DNA from: Desulfobulbus sp.
GTDB lineage: Bacteria; Desulfobacterota; Desulfobulbia; Desulfobulbales; Desulfobulbaceae
Assembly (NCBI GenBank): GCA_030600525.1
Contig: JAUVLX010000042.1
Span: 1 to 15,644 of the forward strand
Direction: 5' to 3'
DNA length: 15,644 bases
Positions 7,339 through 15,255 of the stretch are shown here, piece by piece; the stretch's first letter is position 1, and each line of letters opens with the position of its first letter. Made by a program: the position numbers and the translations under genes. The notes under the pieces were generated by a model, which worked only from the letters and a program-made list of their open reading frames with translations, did not search any database and had not been told where the DNA came from.

Positions 7339-8886
7339 ATGTCTCAAAAACTGACTTACCAGGAACTGGAAAAAAGGATTGAGCAGCTGGAAGAAGAGAG
7401 GCATTCGTGGCTTGTTTCCGAGGAAGCCCTGCTTCAGGGTGAAGAACGATACCGAATGATTTTTAATCATTCACCGCTGGGAATTGTCCATTTTGATCAG
7501 GAGGGCATCATTCTGGACTGTAATCACCATTTTTTGGAGATCATGGGGGCTTCCAGGGAGAACGTCCTTGGCTTCAACATGGTCACCTCGGGTGGAAATA
7601 GGGCGATGCGTTCGGCCGTTCAGGCGGCACTGGATGGGGAACTGGGCACCTACGAAGGAGAGTATCGCTCGGTCACGGGCGACAAGAACACGCAACTGCG
7701 GGCCATCTACAATGCTCTCTCCTCCGAGGAGGGTAAGTTCCTGGGGGCTGTGGCCCTTTTTGAAGACATCTCGGAAACCAGACAGGCTGAGGAAGCTCTC
7801 AAGAAAAGCGAACAGCGCTATCGCACCCTTGTCGAAACCATGAATGAGGGGTTGTTGATCCGAAATGAAAAAGATCGGATTACCTATGTCAATGAAAAAC
7901 TCTGCCAGATCTTGGGGTATTCCAGCGATGAGATTTTGGACCACCCAGCCAGTGACTTCCTGGATAAAGACAATCAGGGTATCCTCAGGGAACAATGGAT
8001 CAAGAGGCGTGAAGGCGGTAATGACCCTTACGAAATGGCCTGGACGGCCAAAGACGGTCGAGAGATTCCAACGATCGTCTCCCCAAGGCCCGTTTTCGAC
8101 GGCGATGGAGCGTTCAGAGGCAGCTTTGGCGTCATTACCGATATTACCAGCCGCAAACAGGCAGAGGAAGCCCTGACCCGACAGGCTGAAGAACTCGAGA
8201 GATCCAACGCGGAGTTGCAGCAATTTGCCTACGTGGCATCTCACGACATGCAGGAACCGTTGCGGATGATCGCTAGTTACGTGCAGCTTCTGTCCCGCCG
8301 TTACCAAGGCAAGCTCGATCAGGATGCCGATGAGTTCATCGCCTATGCCGTGGATGGCGCTAAACGGATGCAGACCATGATCAACGATTTATTGGCCTAC
8401 TCTCGTGTTGGCAGAGTCGGCGGAGAGATGCAGTCCACGGATTGTGAAAGGATTCTTGATTGGGCTGTGGAAAATCTGGGCGCCGCCATCGAAGAAAACC
8501 AGGCCACCATCACCCACGAGTCGCTCCCCTCCTTGGTTGCCAGTGGCGGCCTCCTGGGGCTCCTTTTCCAGAACCTTATCGGCAACGCCATCAAATTCCG
8601 CGGCGAAGATCCGCCCCTCATACATATATCCGCCAAACTGGAGGGGGATGAGTGGCTGTTCACCGTTCGCGACAACGGCATCGGCTTTGATTTACAATAC
8701 ACGGACCGCATCTTTATCATTTTTCAACGCCTCCATGGAATGGGAGAGTATCCCGGCACCGGCATAGGCCTGGCCATTTGCAAGAAAATCGTTGAGTATC
8801 ACGGTGGCAAAATCTGGGTTGCATCAGAGTTGGGAAAAGGCACCACCTTTTCTTTCACCATTCCAGTGACACAAGGAAATCAATAA
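7339..8886 (+). CDS. Soluble PAS-PAS sensor histidine kinase
   Basis: A 515-residue kinase with no membrane segment. A short coiled coil (about 5-38) leads into PAS 1 (about 35-150) and PAS 2 (about 157-275), each ending in the usual D-I-(S/T) motif. A linker coiled coil (272-293) joins HisKA with FAYVASHDMQEP, where His302 is the phosphorylation site. The ATPase domain shows the N-box (QNLIGNAIKF, 411-420), G1 box DNGIGF (445-450) and G2 box GTGIGLAI (473-480), so all catalytic parts are present. The sequence belongs to the phytochrome-like HisKA group, whose partners are Rcp1-type regulators; exactly such a gene follows, sharing one base (TAATG). AAAGGA precedes the start. Sampled lines are 57-60% GC against about 40% in napA, hinting at a different origin. 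The signal sensed cannot be told from sequence. Confidence 0.95.
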   Translation: MSQKLTYQELEKRIEQLEEERHSWLVSEEALLQGEERYRMIFNHSPLGIVHFDQEGIILDCNHHFLEIMGASRENVLGFNMVTSGGNRAMRSAVQAALDGELGTYEGEYRSVTGDKNTQLRAIYNALSSEEGKFLGAVALFEDISETRQAEEALKKSEQRYRTLVETMNEGLLIRNEKDRITYVNEKLCQILGYSSDEILDHPASDFLDKDNQGILREQWIKRREGGNDPYEMAWTAKDGREIPTIVSPRPVFDGDGAFRGSFGVITDITSRKQAEEALTRQAEELERSNAELQQFAYVASHDMQEPLRMIASYVQLLSRRYQGKLDQDADEFIAYAVDGAKRMQTMINDLLAYSRVGRVGGEMQSTDCERILDWAVENLGAAIEENQATITHESLPSLVASGGLLGLLFQNLIGNAIKFRGEDPPLIHISAKLEGDEWLFTVRDNGIGFDLQYTDRIFIIFQRLHGMGEYPGTGIGLAICKKIVEYHGGKIWVASELGKGTTFSFTIPVTQGNQ

Positions 8887-9341
8887 TGCTCGATATGAAA
8901 CAAGGTACCCCTGTAGAAATTCTTCTGGTTGAAGACAATCCCGGCGATGTTCGTTTAACCATTGAAGGTCTGAAGGAAGGTAAGGTCAAAAACAACCTCC
9001 ATGTCGTGGGGGATGGGGTGGAGGCCTTGGCTTTTTTACGCAAAGAGGGAAAATATGGTGATGTGGTATGTCCGGACCTCATCCTGCTTGATTGGAACCT
9101 GCCAAAAAAAAACGGGCGTGAAGTCCTTGAGGAAATAAAAGAAGATGAGGTGTTGCGCCACATACCGGTGGTGGTCCTCACCACCTCCAAGGCGGAACAG
9201 GACATCCTCAAGGCCTACAGTCTTCATGCAAACTGCTACATCACCAAACCTGTTGATCTGGACCAATTCATCGCTGTGGTAGAGTCCATTGAAGACTTCT
9301 GGTTTACGATTGTGAAGTTACCACGAGACGCACAGGAATGA
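8886..9341 (+). CDS. Single-domain CheY/Rcp1-type response regulator
   Basis: A 151-residue receiver domain without output domain. Key residues are in place: acidic pair Glu16/Asp17, phospho-acceptor Asp69 in DLILLDWNLP, Thr99/Thr100 and Lys121 in TKP. The VEDNPGDVRL start, LDWNLPKKNGREVL and the C-terminal IEDFWF are characteristic of Rcp1-like regulators that pair with phytochrome-type kinases. It lies between two kinase genes, sharing one base with the first (TAATG) and four with the next (ATGA), so the three are made together. AAGGA lies about 8 bases before the ATG; a second ATG at 8895 is possible. It probably shuttles phosphate between the flanking kinases or acts on a target protein encoded elsewhere. 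Confidence 0.95.
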   Translation: MLDMKQGTPVEILLVEDNPGDVRLTIEGLKEGKVKNNLHVVGDGVEALAFLRKEGKYGDVVCPDLILLDWNLPKKNGREVLEEIKEDEVLRHIPVVVLTTSKAEQDILKAYSLHANCYITKPVDLDQFIAVVESIEDFWFTIVKLPRDAQE

Positions 9342-10909
9342 ACTCCCAATGCATCAAGGTCCTCTTGATCGAGGACAACCCCGGCGACACCCGGCTGATA
9401 AAAGAACTTTTTTCGGAATGCGCTCCCGGCTCCTTTGAGCTGAGGTGTGTTGCTTTGCTCTCCAAAGGCTTTGCAATCCTCGAAAGTGAGGAGATCGACA
9501 TCATTCTTCTGGACCTATCCCTTCCGGACAGCCAGGGGTTTGAAACCTTCGTTAGGGTTCACGACCTGACACCCGAGATTCCCATCATCATTCTGACAGG
9601 ATTCGATGACGAGACCCTTGCCATCAAAGCGGTCAAGGAGGGTGCCCAGGACTACCTGGCCAAAGGGCACGTGAGCCGTCATCTTCTGGCAAGGGCCGCG
9701 CGGTACGCCATAGAGCGTAAGCGCACCGAGGAGGCCCTTCGAAAGGTCCGGGACGAGCTGGAACTCAGGGTGCAGGAACGTACTGCGGAACTCGAAATCG
9801 TCAACGAGGAATTACGCTGTGAAATTGCCGAAAGGCACAGGGCGGAAGAAGCCATTCTGGTCAGTGAAGAAAAATATCGCTGCCTGTTCGAGGAATCCAG
9901 AGATAGCATTGCTATTATCACTCGAGCAGGAGAGTTTCTCGATATCAACCAGGCGGGGCTGGATATGTTCGGGTATACCCGCAGTGAGTTAATGAAAAAA
10001 AACATCTCTCAACTCTATGTTCGCCAAAGTGACCGAAAAAAGTACAAGGAACAAATCGAGAGAGAAGGGTCCTTACGGGACTATGCATTGAGATTTCTCA
10101 AGAAGAACGGCCAGGAGATGGATTGCGTGCTCACTTCGACGCTCAAGTATTCCAAGGATGGAAACATCCTGGGATATCAGGGGATTTTCAGAGACGTCAC
10201 GGAACAAAAGCAGATGGAAGAAGCTTTGCAAAAAAGTTCTGAAAAAATCAAACTCTTTGCATATTCGGTGTCCCACGACCTCAAAAGCCCGGCCATTAGT
10301 GTGTACGGACTGACAAAACTTCTTTACAAACAGTACAACGAATCTCTGGATGGGAAGGGACAAACCTACTGTGAACAGATCCTGAAGTCTTCTGAACAGC
10401 TTGTTGCACTGGTTGAAAAAATCAATCTCTATATCTCTACCAAGGAAGTATCTCTCCTTTTGGAGAGGGTCAATTTGGAGCGTGTCCTCCAAATAATCAA
10501 AGATGAGTTCTCCACACGATTCAGCATCCGCTCCATACGGTGTATCGTTCCAGATGCGTTGCCTGAGATCAAAGCCGACCGACTTGCACTGTTGAGAATT
10601 TTAAGAAATCTTGTGGACAATGCCTTGAAATACGGCGGAGAGGATTTGAGCAAAATTGTCATCGGCTGTGAGGAATCATCTCTCCACCACATCATCTCCG
10701 TCAGAGACGATGGCATAGGTATAGGAAGTGAAGACAGCGAGAATATCTTTGACTTGTTTCAGCGCAAAGGTGAAGTGAAGGACATCGAAGGATCAGGCCT
10801 GGGACTGGCCATTGTCAAGGAAATCTCGGAACAGCACGGGGGGAGTGCCTGGGTACAACCAGCTCCTGAAAAAGGGAGTATCTTTTACGTCTCCATTTCC
10901 AAGAGGTAA
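9338..10909 (+). CDS. Hybrid protein: receiver-PAS-histidine kinase
   Basis: A 523-residue cytoplasmic protein. Receiver domain 5-125 has Glu12/Asp13, phospho-acceptor Asp59 (IILLDLSLPD), Thr87 and Lys109. A long coiled coil (about 125-175, ELRVQERTAELEIVNEEL) joins it to a PAS domain (about 176-290). HisKA carries FAYSVSHDLKSP with His313. The ATPase domain has the N-box around NLVDNALKYGG (424-434), G1 DDGIGIG (457-463) and G2 GSGLGLAI (485-492). The receiver at the N-terminus places it downstream in a relay: it is likely phosphorylated first, then controls its own kinase. The start overlaps the regulator stop (ATGA) and its AGGA is immediately adjacent, so it depends on coupled translation. 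No terminator is obvious after the stop; a dispersed repeat begins at its last stop-codon base. Confidence 0.95.
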   Translation: MNSQCIKVLLIEDNPGDTRLIKELFSECAPGSFELRCVALLSKGFAILESEEIDIILLDLSLPDSQGFETFVRVHDLTPEIPIIILTGFDDETLAIKAVKEGAQDYLAKGHVSRHLLARAARYAIERKRTEEALRKVRDELELRVQERTAELEIVNEELRCEIAERHRAEEAILVSEEKYRCLFEESRDSIAIITRAGEFLDINQAGLDMFGYTRSELMKKNISQLYVRQSDRKKYKEQIEREGSLRDYALRFLKKNGQEMDCVLTSTLKYSKDGNILGYQGIFRDVTEQKQMEEALQKSSEKIKLFAYSVSHDLKSPAISVYGLTKLLYKQYNESLDGKGQTYCEQILKSSEQLVALVEKINLYISTKEVSLLLERVNLERVLQIIKDEFSTRFSIRSIRCIVPDALPEIKADRLALLRILRNLVDNALKYGGEDLSKIVIGCEESSLHHIISVRDDGIGIGSEDSENIFDLFQRKGEVKDIEGSGLGLAIVKEISEQHGGSAWVQPAPEKGSIFYVSISKR

Positions 10910-11096
10910 GGGTGAGAGGTGAAAAATCGCTTTCAGGCGTCAATTGTGACCTTACCGTGAATATTTCTTTATTAATCCAATCATATTTGAAATCGTTTTT
11001 AACGAAATTTCGGGAAATGAGTAAGAAAGGAATCATTGGCAATCTTAACCAATTAAGCAAACATGCGATTTAAGACTGTCCTGAACACGATCACCT
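10909..11096 (+). repeat. Degenerate dispersed repeat, copy C
   Basis: AGGGTGAG (10909-10916) and AAATCGCTTT (10924-10933) recur in the same order and direction at 15256-15263 and 15272-15281, with spacers of 7 and 8 bases. Further in, 11032-11061 matches the minus strand of 11991-12020 at 26 of 30 positions, and the similarity continues to the CCTG...GATCAC block near 11080-11096. A short open frame here (MSKKGIIGNLNQL..., 18 codons) falls within the repeat. Confidence 0.55.
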
Positions 11097-11308
11097 CGTA
11101 AGTGATAAAATTGGTTTGAACCTTCTTCCTGTGAAGTTACTGTTTTGAGCGGAGGGGTGATTTGCAACATAACAGGAAACACCTTCACAGAGGAAGGCTG
11201 GCACTAAGAGTGATATTACCAGTGCTAAGCTCCAAGGCGAGGTTGAACGATATTGCCGTGCTCTCTTCCAGTTTAAGTATGAGGTTGTGGTTAGAAAGCA
11301 AGTGCTCA
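11097..11308. other. Rest of gap between hybrid kinase and SMR gene
   Basis: No gene seen. AACAGGAAACACCTT (11171-11185) is an exact inverted match to 6143-6157. No strong hairpin with a T-run follows either flanking gene. Confidence 0.4.
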
Positions 11309-11638
11309 TCAATGACCAGCAGTCTTTGAAAACAGGTGAATAACCAATACTCCTAAAACAATAAGGCCCATACCAATAACAGCTGGCATATCTGGTGTTT
11401 GCTTGAACACAATAGCCCCAACAATTGAGAGTAAAACGATACCTAATCCTGCCCAAATTGCGTAAGCAATGCCCACTGGCATGTATTTTAACGTTAATGC
11501 AAGGAGGTAAAACGCTACTCCATATCCTAATACAACCAATGCGCTTGGTATTATTTTCGTGAACCCATTTGATGCTTGTAGAGCACTTGTGCCAATAACT
11601 TCACTAATTATGGCAATTCCTAAATATAAATATCCCAT
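11309..11638 (-). CDS. EmrE/Qac-like small multidrug resistance (SMR) efflux protein
   Basis: A 109-residue protein with four membrane helices (about 3-21, 31-50, 57-77, 84-103), the exact SMR architecture. Glu13 in IISEVIGT matches the essential proton/drug-binding Glu14 of EmrE. Tyr39, Tyr59 and Trp62 (GIAYAIWAGLGIVLLSIVG) match its binding-site residues, and the GMGLIVLGVLVI helix has the dimerisation pattern. It should work as an antiparallel dimer exporting cationic aromatic compounds in exchange for protons. The GIAYAIWAG block favours the EmrE/QacE drug branch over the guanidinium (Gdx/SugE) branch. A strong GGAGGAGGT ribosome site abuts the ATG, with GGAGG 4 bases away. It stands alone on the minus strand between repeat copies, which suggests acquisition, but I see no integron attC site or integrase. 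Confidence 0.93.
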   Translation of the reverse strand: MGYLYLGIAIISEVIGTSALQASNGFTKIIPSALVVLGYGVAFYLLALTLKYMPVGIAYAIWAGLGIVLLSIVGAIVFKQTPDMPAVIGMGLIVLGVLVIHLFSKTAGH

Positions 11639-11705
11639 ACCTCCTCCGAAGCAATGACGTTAAAGCTAACTTGAGCGATGCTAATAAATTATGGTTGATA
11701 CTATT

Positions 11706-11734
11706 TTTATATCGTTCTTTGAGCCAATGATTAA
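11706..11734 (-). promoter_or_regulatory. Candidate promoter of the SMR gene
   Basis: On the minus strand TTAATC (11734-11729), a 17-base spacer and TATAAA (11711-11706) lie about 70 bases before the SMR start. The -10 box is good, the -35 box weak. Confidence 0.3.
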
Positions 11735-11793
11735 TATTTCCATTCCTGTCCCCCTAAGAAAAATAGTCATGTTTTTCATGAAAGCAGCTTGGC

Positions 11794-11822
11794 TTGACAG
11801 CCCATCACTTTGAAAATATACA
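11794..11822 (+). promoter_or_regulatory. Near-consensus sigma-70 promoter with no gene nearby
   Basis: TTGACA (11794-11799), exactly 17 bases, then TATACA (11817-11822): a perfect -35 and a five-of-six -10. Transcription would start near 11829 and run rightward. No gene begins before 12331, so the product would be an untranslated RNA or a 500-base leader. The 16-base repeat at 11834-11849 lies right at the expected transcript start. Confidence 0.5.
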
Positions 11823-11833
11823 GAATATATTAT

Positions 11834-12020
11834 TCGGTTAACCTTACCTTCAATATCTGGTGAAACTTTAACTGGTCAACGATTCTGCCTTTAACCGTAA
11901 TTTCTGACGATTGTGCAGGTAGCCTTTTGATGAAGTAGGTACAGAAGAACGGAGTATGTGATCTGCACAGGAACAATGTCAATTTTCAGTTTTGCTTAAA
12001 TGGTTAACATTGCCAACAAT
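11834..12020 (-). repeat. Degenerate dispersed repeat, copy B (inverted)
   Basis: TCGGTTAACCTTACCT (11834-11849) is the exact reverse complement of 6107-6122. CAGGAACAATGT (11968-11979) is the exact reverse complement of 15468-15479. The bases 11991-12020 match copy C (11032-11061) at 26 of 30 positions in inverted orientation. Order and strand agree with copies A, C and E if B is read on the minus strand. Confidence 0.55.
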
Positions 12021-12330
12021 AGCCTCAACCATTGCGATAACGTGTGTCCCGGCAGACTAACATTAGTGTTAAGTTTCGGAAATCTACCGGCAGGTTGCGA
12101 TTAGTACAGATAAAATCAAGCTCACTGAGCCTGCCACAGGACTCTATTTTCTAAAAAACGATTGTAGGCCTGCTTCGGGTGTTCAGAAAGAATGTTTACT
12201 CTGGAATTTTGCAAAATGATTTTAACTGGCAGTACAAAACTTAAATCGGGTACAGTCGTGTATGATAAATGATTGGAAGTCATAATTTGCAGTTACCTTC
12301 TGGTTCTTAGATACTATTTATAGACATAAT
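12021..12330. other. Gap upstream of the Cache-HAMP sensor
   Basis: No convincing gene. A small palindrome GCTCACTGAGC lies near 12119. A weak promoter TTGCAG (12287-12292), 17 bases, GATACT (12310-12315) lies just before the sensor gene and would give a very short leader. There is no ribosome site in front of the sensor ATG. Confidence 0.35.
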
Positions 12331-13362
12331 ATGAAAATTACTACTAAATTTCTGTCTTTCTTATTGCCCTCCATTTTTATGGTTATCCTGACAATGAGCG
12401 CTGTAAACTATCATTACTCAATCAAGGCTCTTAACAATTTGGCGGAAACCTGGCTATCGGGGCGGCTGATCGAAGCCATGCAAATGGTAGATGAACAGGA
12501 AAAAAATCTTAGAGATTATCAACTGGAAACTGTTGAGGGAAGCAGAATAAAGGCTCAGGTGGATGCAGGAAAGTCTTTTGAATCTATGGATATGGGGAAT
12601 CAAGGCTATATTTTTGTTGTCAACGCAAAGGGGATCATCAAAATTCATCCGGACAAATCAAAAATTGGTTTAACCCTGTCAAACAAAGACTGGTTCAGGA
12701 AAGTAAAAAGTGGCGCTGCAAAAGCCGTGTTTGTTTCCAATGACAAACGTCATCTGGCTATTTCAAAATATTTTCAACCCTGGGACTGGTACATTTTTGC
12801 CGCCGACCCGATCGAAGATTACTACGGGCCTGCCAAGCGTGTAAAACCCTATCTTCTTATCATCGGCTGTCTGGGTTTTTTTTTTATTACCGTCCTTATC
12901 GTGATACTTGTTCACAGGCTGATGCACCCGCTAAAAAAATTGGTAGAAAGCGCAAAACAAATCGGGAACGGTAATTTCGATACAAGCGTCCCGGTCCGTA
13001 CCAAGGATGAATTTGCTCACCTGGCTAAAGAATTTAATGACATGGCTCGGAACCTTAATAAGCTGACTGTATCGCGTAACGAGCTGGAAAATGAAATTGG
13101 TCAAAAGGAACGGGCTGAAAAAGAACGGGAAACCTTGATCAAAAAATTGAAAGAGGCGTTAAACGAAATAAAAACCCTGAAAGGAATTATTCCCATCTGC
13201 GCCCATTGCAAGAAAATAAGGGACGATCAAGGGTATTGGAATATACTGGAAGCTTATCTTGAAAAACATTTTGAAGCATCTTTCAGTCACGGGATGTGCC
13301 CGGAATGCATTAAAACCCTTTATGGGGATGAAGACTGGTACAAAACGAGATTTTATAAATAG
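12331..13362 (+). CDS. Cache-HAMP membrane sensor with C-terminal double-CxxC module
   Basis: A 343-residue inner-membrane receptor. Helix 1 (about 7-26) and helix 2 (about 173-196) enclose a periplasmic single-Cache-type domain (40-165; GYIFVVNAKGIIKIHP at 92-107 and the WDWYIFA strand near 151-157 are typical). A HAMP domain (about 195-247) and coiled coil (245-285) follow. The only output element is a C-terminal motif with Cys290, Cys293, KKIRDDQGYW, His320, Cys323 and Cys326. This tail occurs at the ends of many deltaproteobacterial sensory proteins and looks like a zinc-ribbon-style metal or redox site; its function is unknown to me. There is no kinase, cyclase, phosphodiesterase or chemotaxis domain. 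The upstream frame is closed by a stop at 12283-12285 and offers no other ATG; the start lacks a ribosome site. It converges with the solute-binding protein gene, 50 bases away. Confidence 0.88.
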   Translation: MKITTKFLSFLLPSIFMVILTMSAVNYHYSIKALNNLAETWLSGRLIEAMQMVDEQEKNLRDYQLETVEGSRIKAQVDAGKSFESMDMGNQGYIFVVNAKGIIKIHPDKSKIGLTLSNKDWFRKVKSGAAKAVFVSNDKRHLAISKYFQPWDWYIFAADPIEDYYGPAKRVKPYLLIIGCLGFFFITVLIVILVHRLMHPLKKLVESAKQIGNGNFDTSVPVRTKDEFAHLAKEFNDMARNLNKLTVSRNELENEIGQKERAEKERETLIKKLKEALNEIKTLKGIIPICAHCKKIRDDQGYWNILEAYLEKHFEASFSHGMCPECIKTLYGDEDWYKTRFYK

Positions 13363-13412
13363 CATTCAGGACAGAGTACAGGCAAAAAATTCGGGCCGGC
13401 ACCCAATTTGCT

Positions 13413-15089
13413 TCACTTGTGAATAAATTTTGTTTTTTCGGTAAATTGTGGGTAAAGCGCCATGGAAGCTTTAAGCGTATGTCCATAGTCAACACAGCTT
13501 CTGCGGGGAGTGTTCATGATGGCATACATCACAGGATAGGCAGCTGCATCATGTAAAATTTTAATCTGGGCGTGTTGCCATAGTGAAATCTGTTTTTCCG
13601 GTTTTAATTCAACCCGCGCGCTCCTGATCAAGGTATCTATCGAAGTGTAATTGGAAAAGTTTGTATCCGGTTTTGCACCGGTGACAAGAATGGCGTCTGA
13701 ATGAAAAAACCGGGTTAAAAACACATCGGCATTGGGGCGCCATGCCGTATAGATTACAATGGGTTTTGGATTTTTCCGGATGGTTTTGTGCATGTCCGCA
13801 TGAGTAAGAATATCAATGGTACAGTCAATGCCGACCCTGGCCAGCTGTTTTTTTAAAATTCCATAAAAATTGCGGTAAATCCGTTTTTCAGAGCCCACCA
13901 GTTCAAGCTTAAACCCATTAGGGTATCCGGCTGCAGCAAGCAGGGTGCGGGCCTTATCAGGGTTATGTTCATATGTTATCCCATAGGTTTGCACCTCATT
14001 GTGTGTCAGGCCGCCAGGAAGGAAATCCGCCGGTACCGGAGAAAACACTGGGCCGGAACAGCTGGTGTCATACACCTTTAGAAATTCCCTGCGGTCTATC
14101 GCATGGGCCACAGCCTTTCTGACACGGATGTCATCAAGCGGAGGTATTCCAGTGTTCAGGTAGATGGTGGTCACTTCTCCGGGGCCGTGAGGGTTGATTT
14201 CAATGCCCTGATTTTGCAGCAGTTCATCGGCAAAACCCTTTTGGCCGCTCCCGACAATCACGTCATACTGACCGGACAGCAACCCCGCCTTCCTTTTTTT
14301 TGTATCAGGCACAAAATACAGGTCCACCCCATCCAGAGCGGGTTTTCCACGAAAGTAAGCCTGATGGGCGTCCAGACTCAGGCTGATACCGGGGTCATGG
14401 GTTTTGAACAAAAACGGACCGGTTCCTACCGGGTGCTTTAAAAAAGCTTGATACCCAGTTTTTTCAATGGCCTTCCTGCTGACGATGAACCCACCGTTAT
14501 AGTTGGTGATTTTTGGGAAAAAAAGAATCGAGGAGATCGGACGGTCCAGGATAAATTCCACCGTATACGGGCCTATTTTTTTTATGGCCATTCCACCATA
14601 ATCACCAGCATAGGCGGATTGACGGTGGTTGGCTGCTTTTGAAAAGGAAAAAACAACATCGTCTGCGGTCAACTCATAGGAGGGGGTATCCGGACCGGGG
14701 TGAAACATGACCCCCCTGCGCAGGGCCACTGTCCAGATCTGTTTTCCGTCTCGCGTGCTTAATTTGGGCATGGCTTTAGCGAGGTCCGGCTCGATGGCAG
14801 GCGCATTTCCTGGAATATACCGGAGGAGTCCGTTAAACACCATGTCGGCAACGGTCCGGTCCTGCGAGCCGGCGGAAAAATGTGGGTCCAATTTTCCCAT
14901 TCCGGTAACATGGACAGCAAATCTGAGGCGGTTATCAGCCTTTGCCCGGCAAGGTGGTGTGGCCTTATTTTCCGGCGATACCCGGTCTGAAATATTTTTG
15001 TTTCCGTTATCAGGCCCGGCAATGCCGACCAAAGCATCAACCAGAAAACTGCATATAATTAGAAAAATAAATACACTTCTTTTCATCAT
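13413..15089 (-). CDS. Family-5 ABC-type solute-binding protein (peptide/nickel type), orphan
   Basis: A 558-residue exported protein. A Sec signal peptide (residues 1-24, hydrophobic 5-22) precedes a low-complexity linker. The SBP_bac_5 fold starts near residue 54: LDPHF (67-71), IEPDLAKAMPKL (99-110), WTVALRRGVMFH (119-130), LTADDVVFSF (140-149), VGTGPFLF (221-228), IRVRKAVAHAIDRREFLKV (321-339) and ARTLLAAAGYPNGFKLEL (380-397). Length fits OppA/DppA/NikA relatives (500-560). Such proteins capture oligopeptides, dipeptides, nickel complexes or sugars in the periplasm for an ABC permease; the ligand cannot be read here. No permease or ATPase gene is adjacent, so it is an orphan that must share a transporter encoded elsewhere or serve sensing. 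GAGGAGAGG lies 6 bases before the ATG at 15089; a second ATG follows directly. The stretch after the stop (GGGTGCCGGCCC then six T residues, minus strand) may be a weak terminator. Confidence 0.92.
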   Translation of the reverse strand: MMKRSVFIFLIICSFLVDALVGIAGPDNGNKNISDRVSPENKATPPCRAKADNRLRFAVHVTGMGKLDPHFSAGSQDRTVADMVFNGLLRYIPGNAPAIEPDLAKAMPKLSTRDGKQIWTVALRRGVMFHPGPDTPSYELTADDVVFSFSKAANHRQSAYAGDYGGMAIKKIGPYTVEFILDRPISSILFFPKITNYNGGFIVSRKAIEKTGYQAFLKHPVGTGPFLFKTHDPGISLSLDAHQAYFRGKPALDGVDLYFVPDTKKRKAGLLSGQYDVIVGSGQKGFADELLQNQGIEINPHGPGEVTTIYLNTGIPPLDDIRVRKAVAHAIDRREFLKVYDTSCSGPVFSPVPADFLPGGLTHNEVQTYGITYEHNPDKARTLLAAAGYPNGFKLELVGSEKRIYRNFYGILKKQLARVGIDCTIDILTHADMHKTIRKNPKPIVIYTAWRPNADVFLTRFFHSDAILVTGAKPDTNFSNYTSIDTLIRSARVELKPEKQISLWQHAQIKILHDAAAYPVMYAIMNTPRRSCVDYGHTLKASMALYPQFTEKTKFIHK

Positions 15090-15255
15090 TTCAGACCTCT
15101 CCTCTTTTATATGGTATTATTTTTTTATCAGCTGTGTAACCCTAAAACAAGCCTATATTTCACATGGGTTGTAAAACATAGAGGCCGGATACGATTTACC
15201 TGATTCCTAATATTCCAACTCTATATGCAGGGTATACCGACCTACTGATATGGAT
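15090..15255. other. Upstream region of the solute-binding protein gene
   Basis: AT-rich and gene-free. TATAAA-like boxes occur near 15105-15111 on the minus strand but I could not pair them with a good -35, so no promoter is called. Confidence 0.3.

Noticed and set aside
10815..11060. 81-codon minus-strand frame over the end of the hybrid kinase gene
   Set aside because: About a third overlaps a real gene antisense, the rest is repeat copy C, and it has no ribosome site.
11018..11074. Short plus-strand frame starting MSKKGIIGNLNQL
   Set aside because: Its similarity to a frame on the minus strand near 12.0 kb comes from the shared DNA repeat; 18 codons without upstream support is too little.
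6107..11849. Invertible switch operated by the serine recombinase
   Set aside because: The 16-base inverted repeats are shorter than known Hin-type sites (26 bp), are far from a phase-variable gene, and belong to a dispersed repeat family; the recombinase also looks impaired.
11309..12330. Integron cassette carrying the SMR gene
   Set aside because: SMR genes of the qac type are common cassettes, but I find no attC-like paired sites around it and no tyrosine integrase.
13363..13412. Shared bidirectional terminator between sensor and solute-binding protein genes
   Set aside because: Only the minus-strand direction has a T-run, and the stem is about four base pairs with a wobble; too weak for a separate call.
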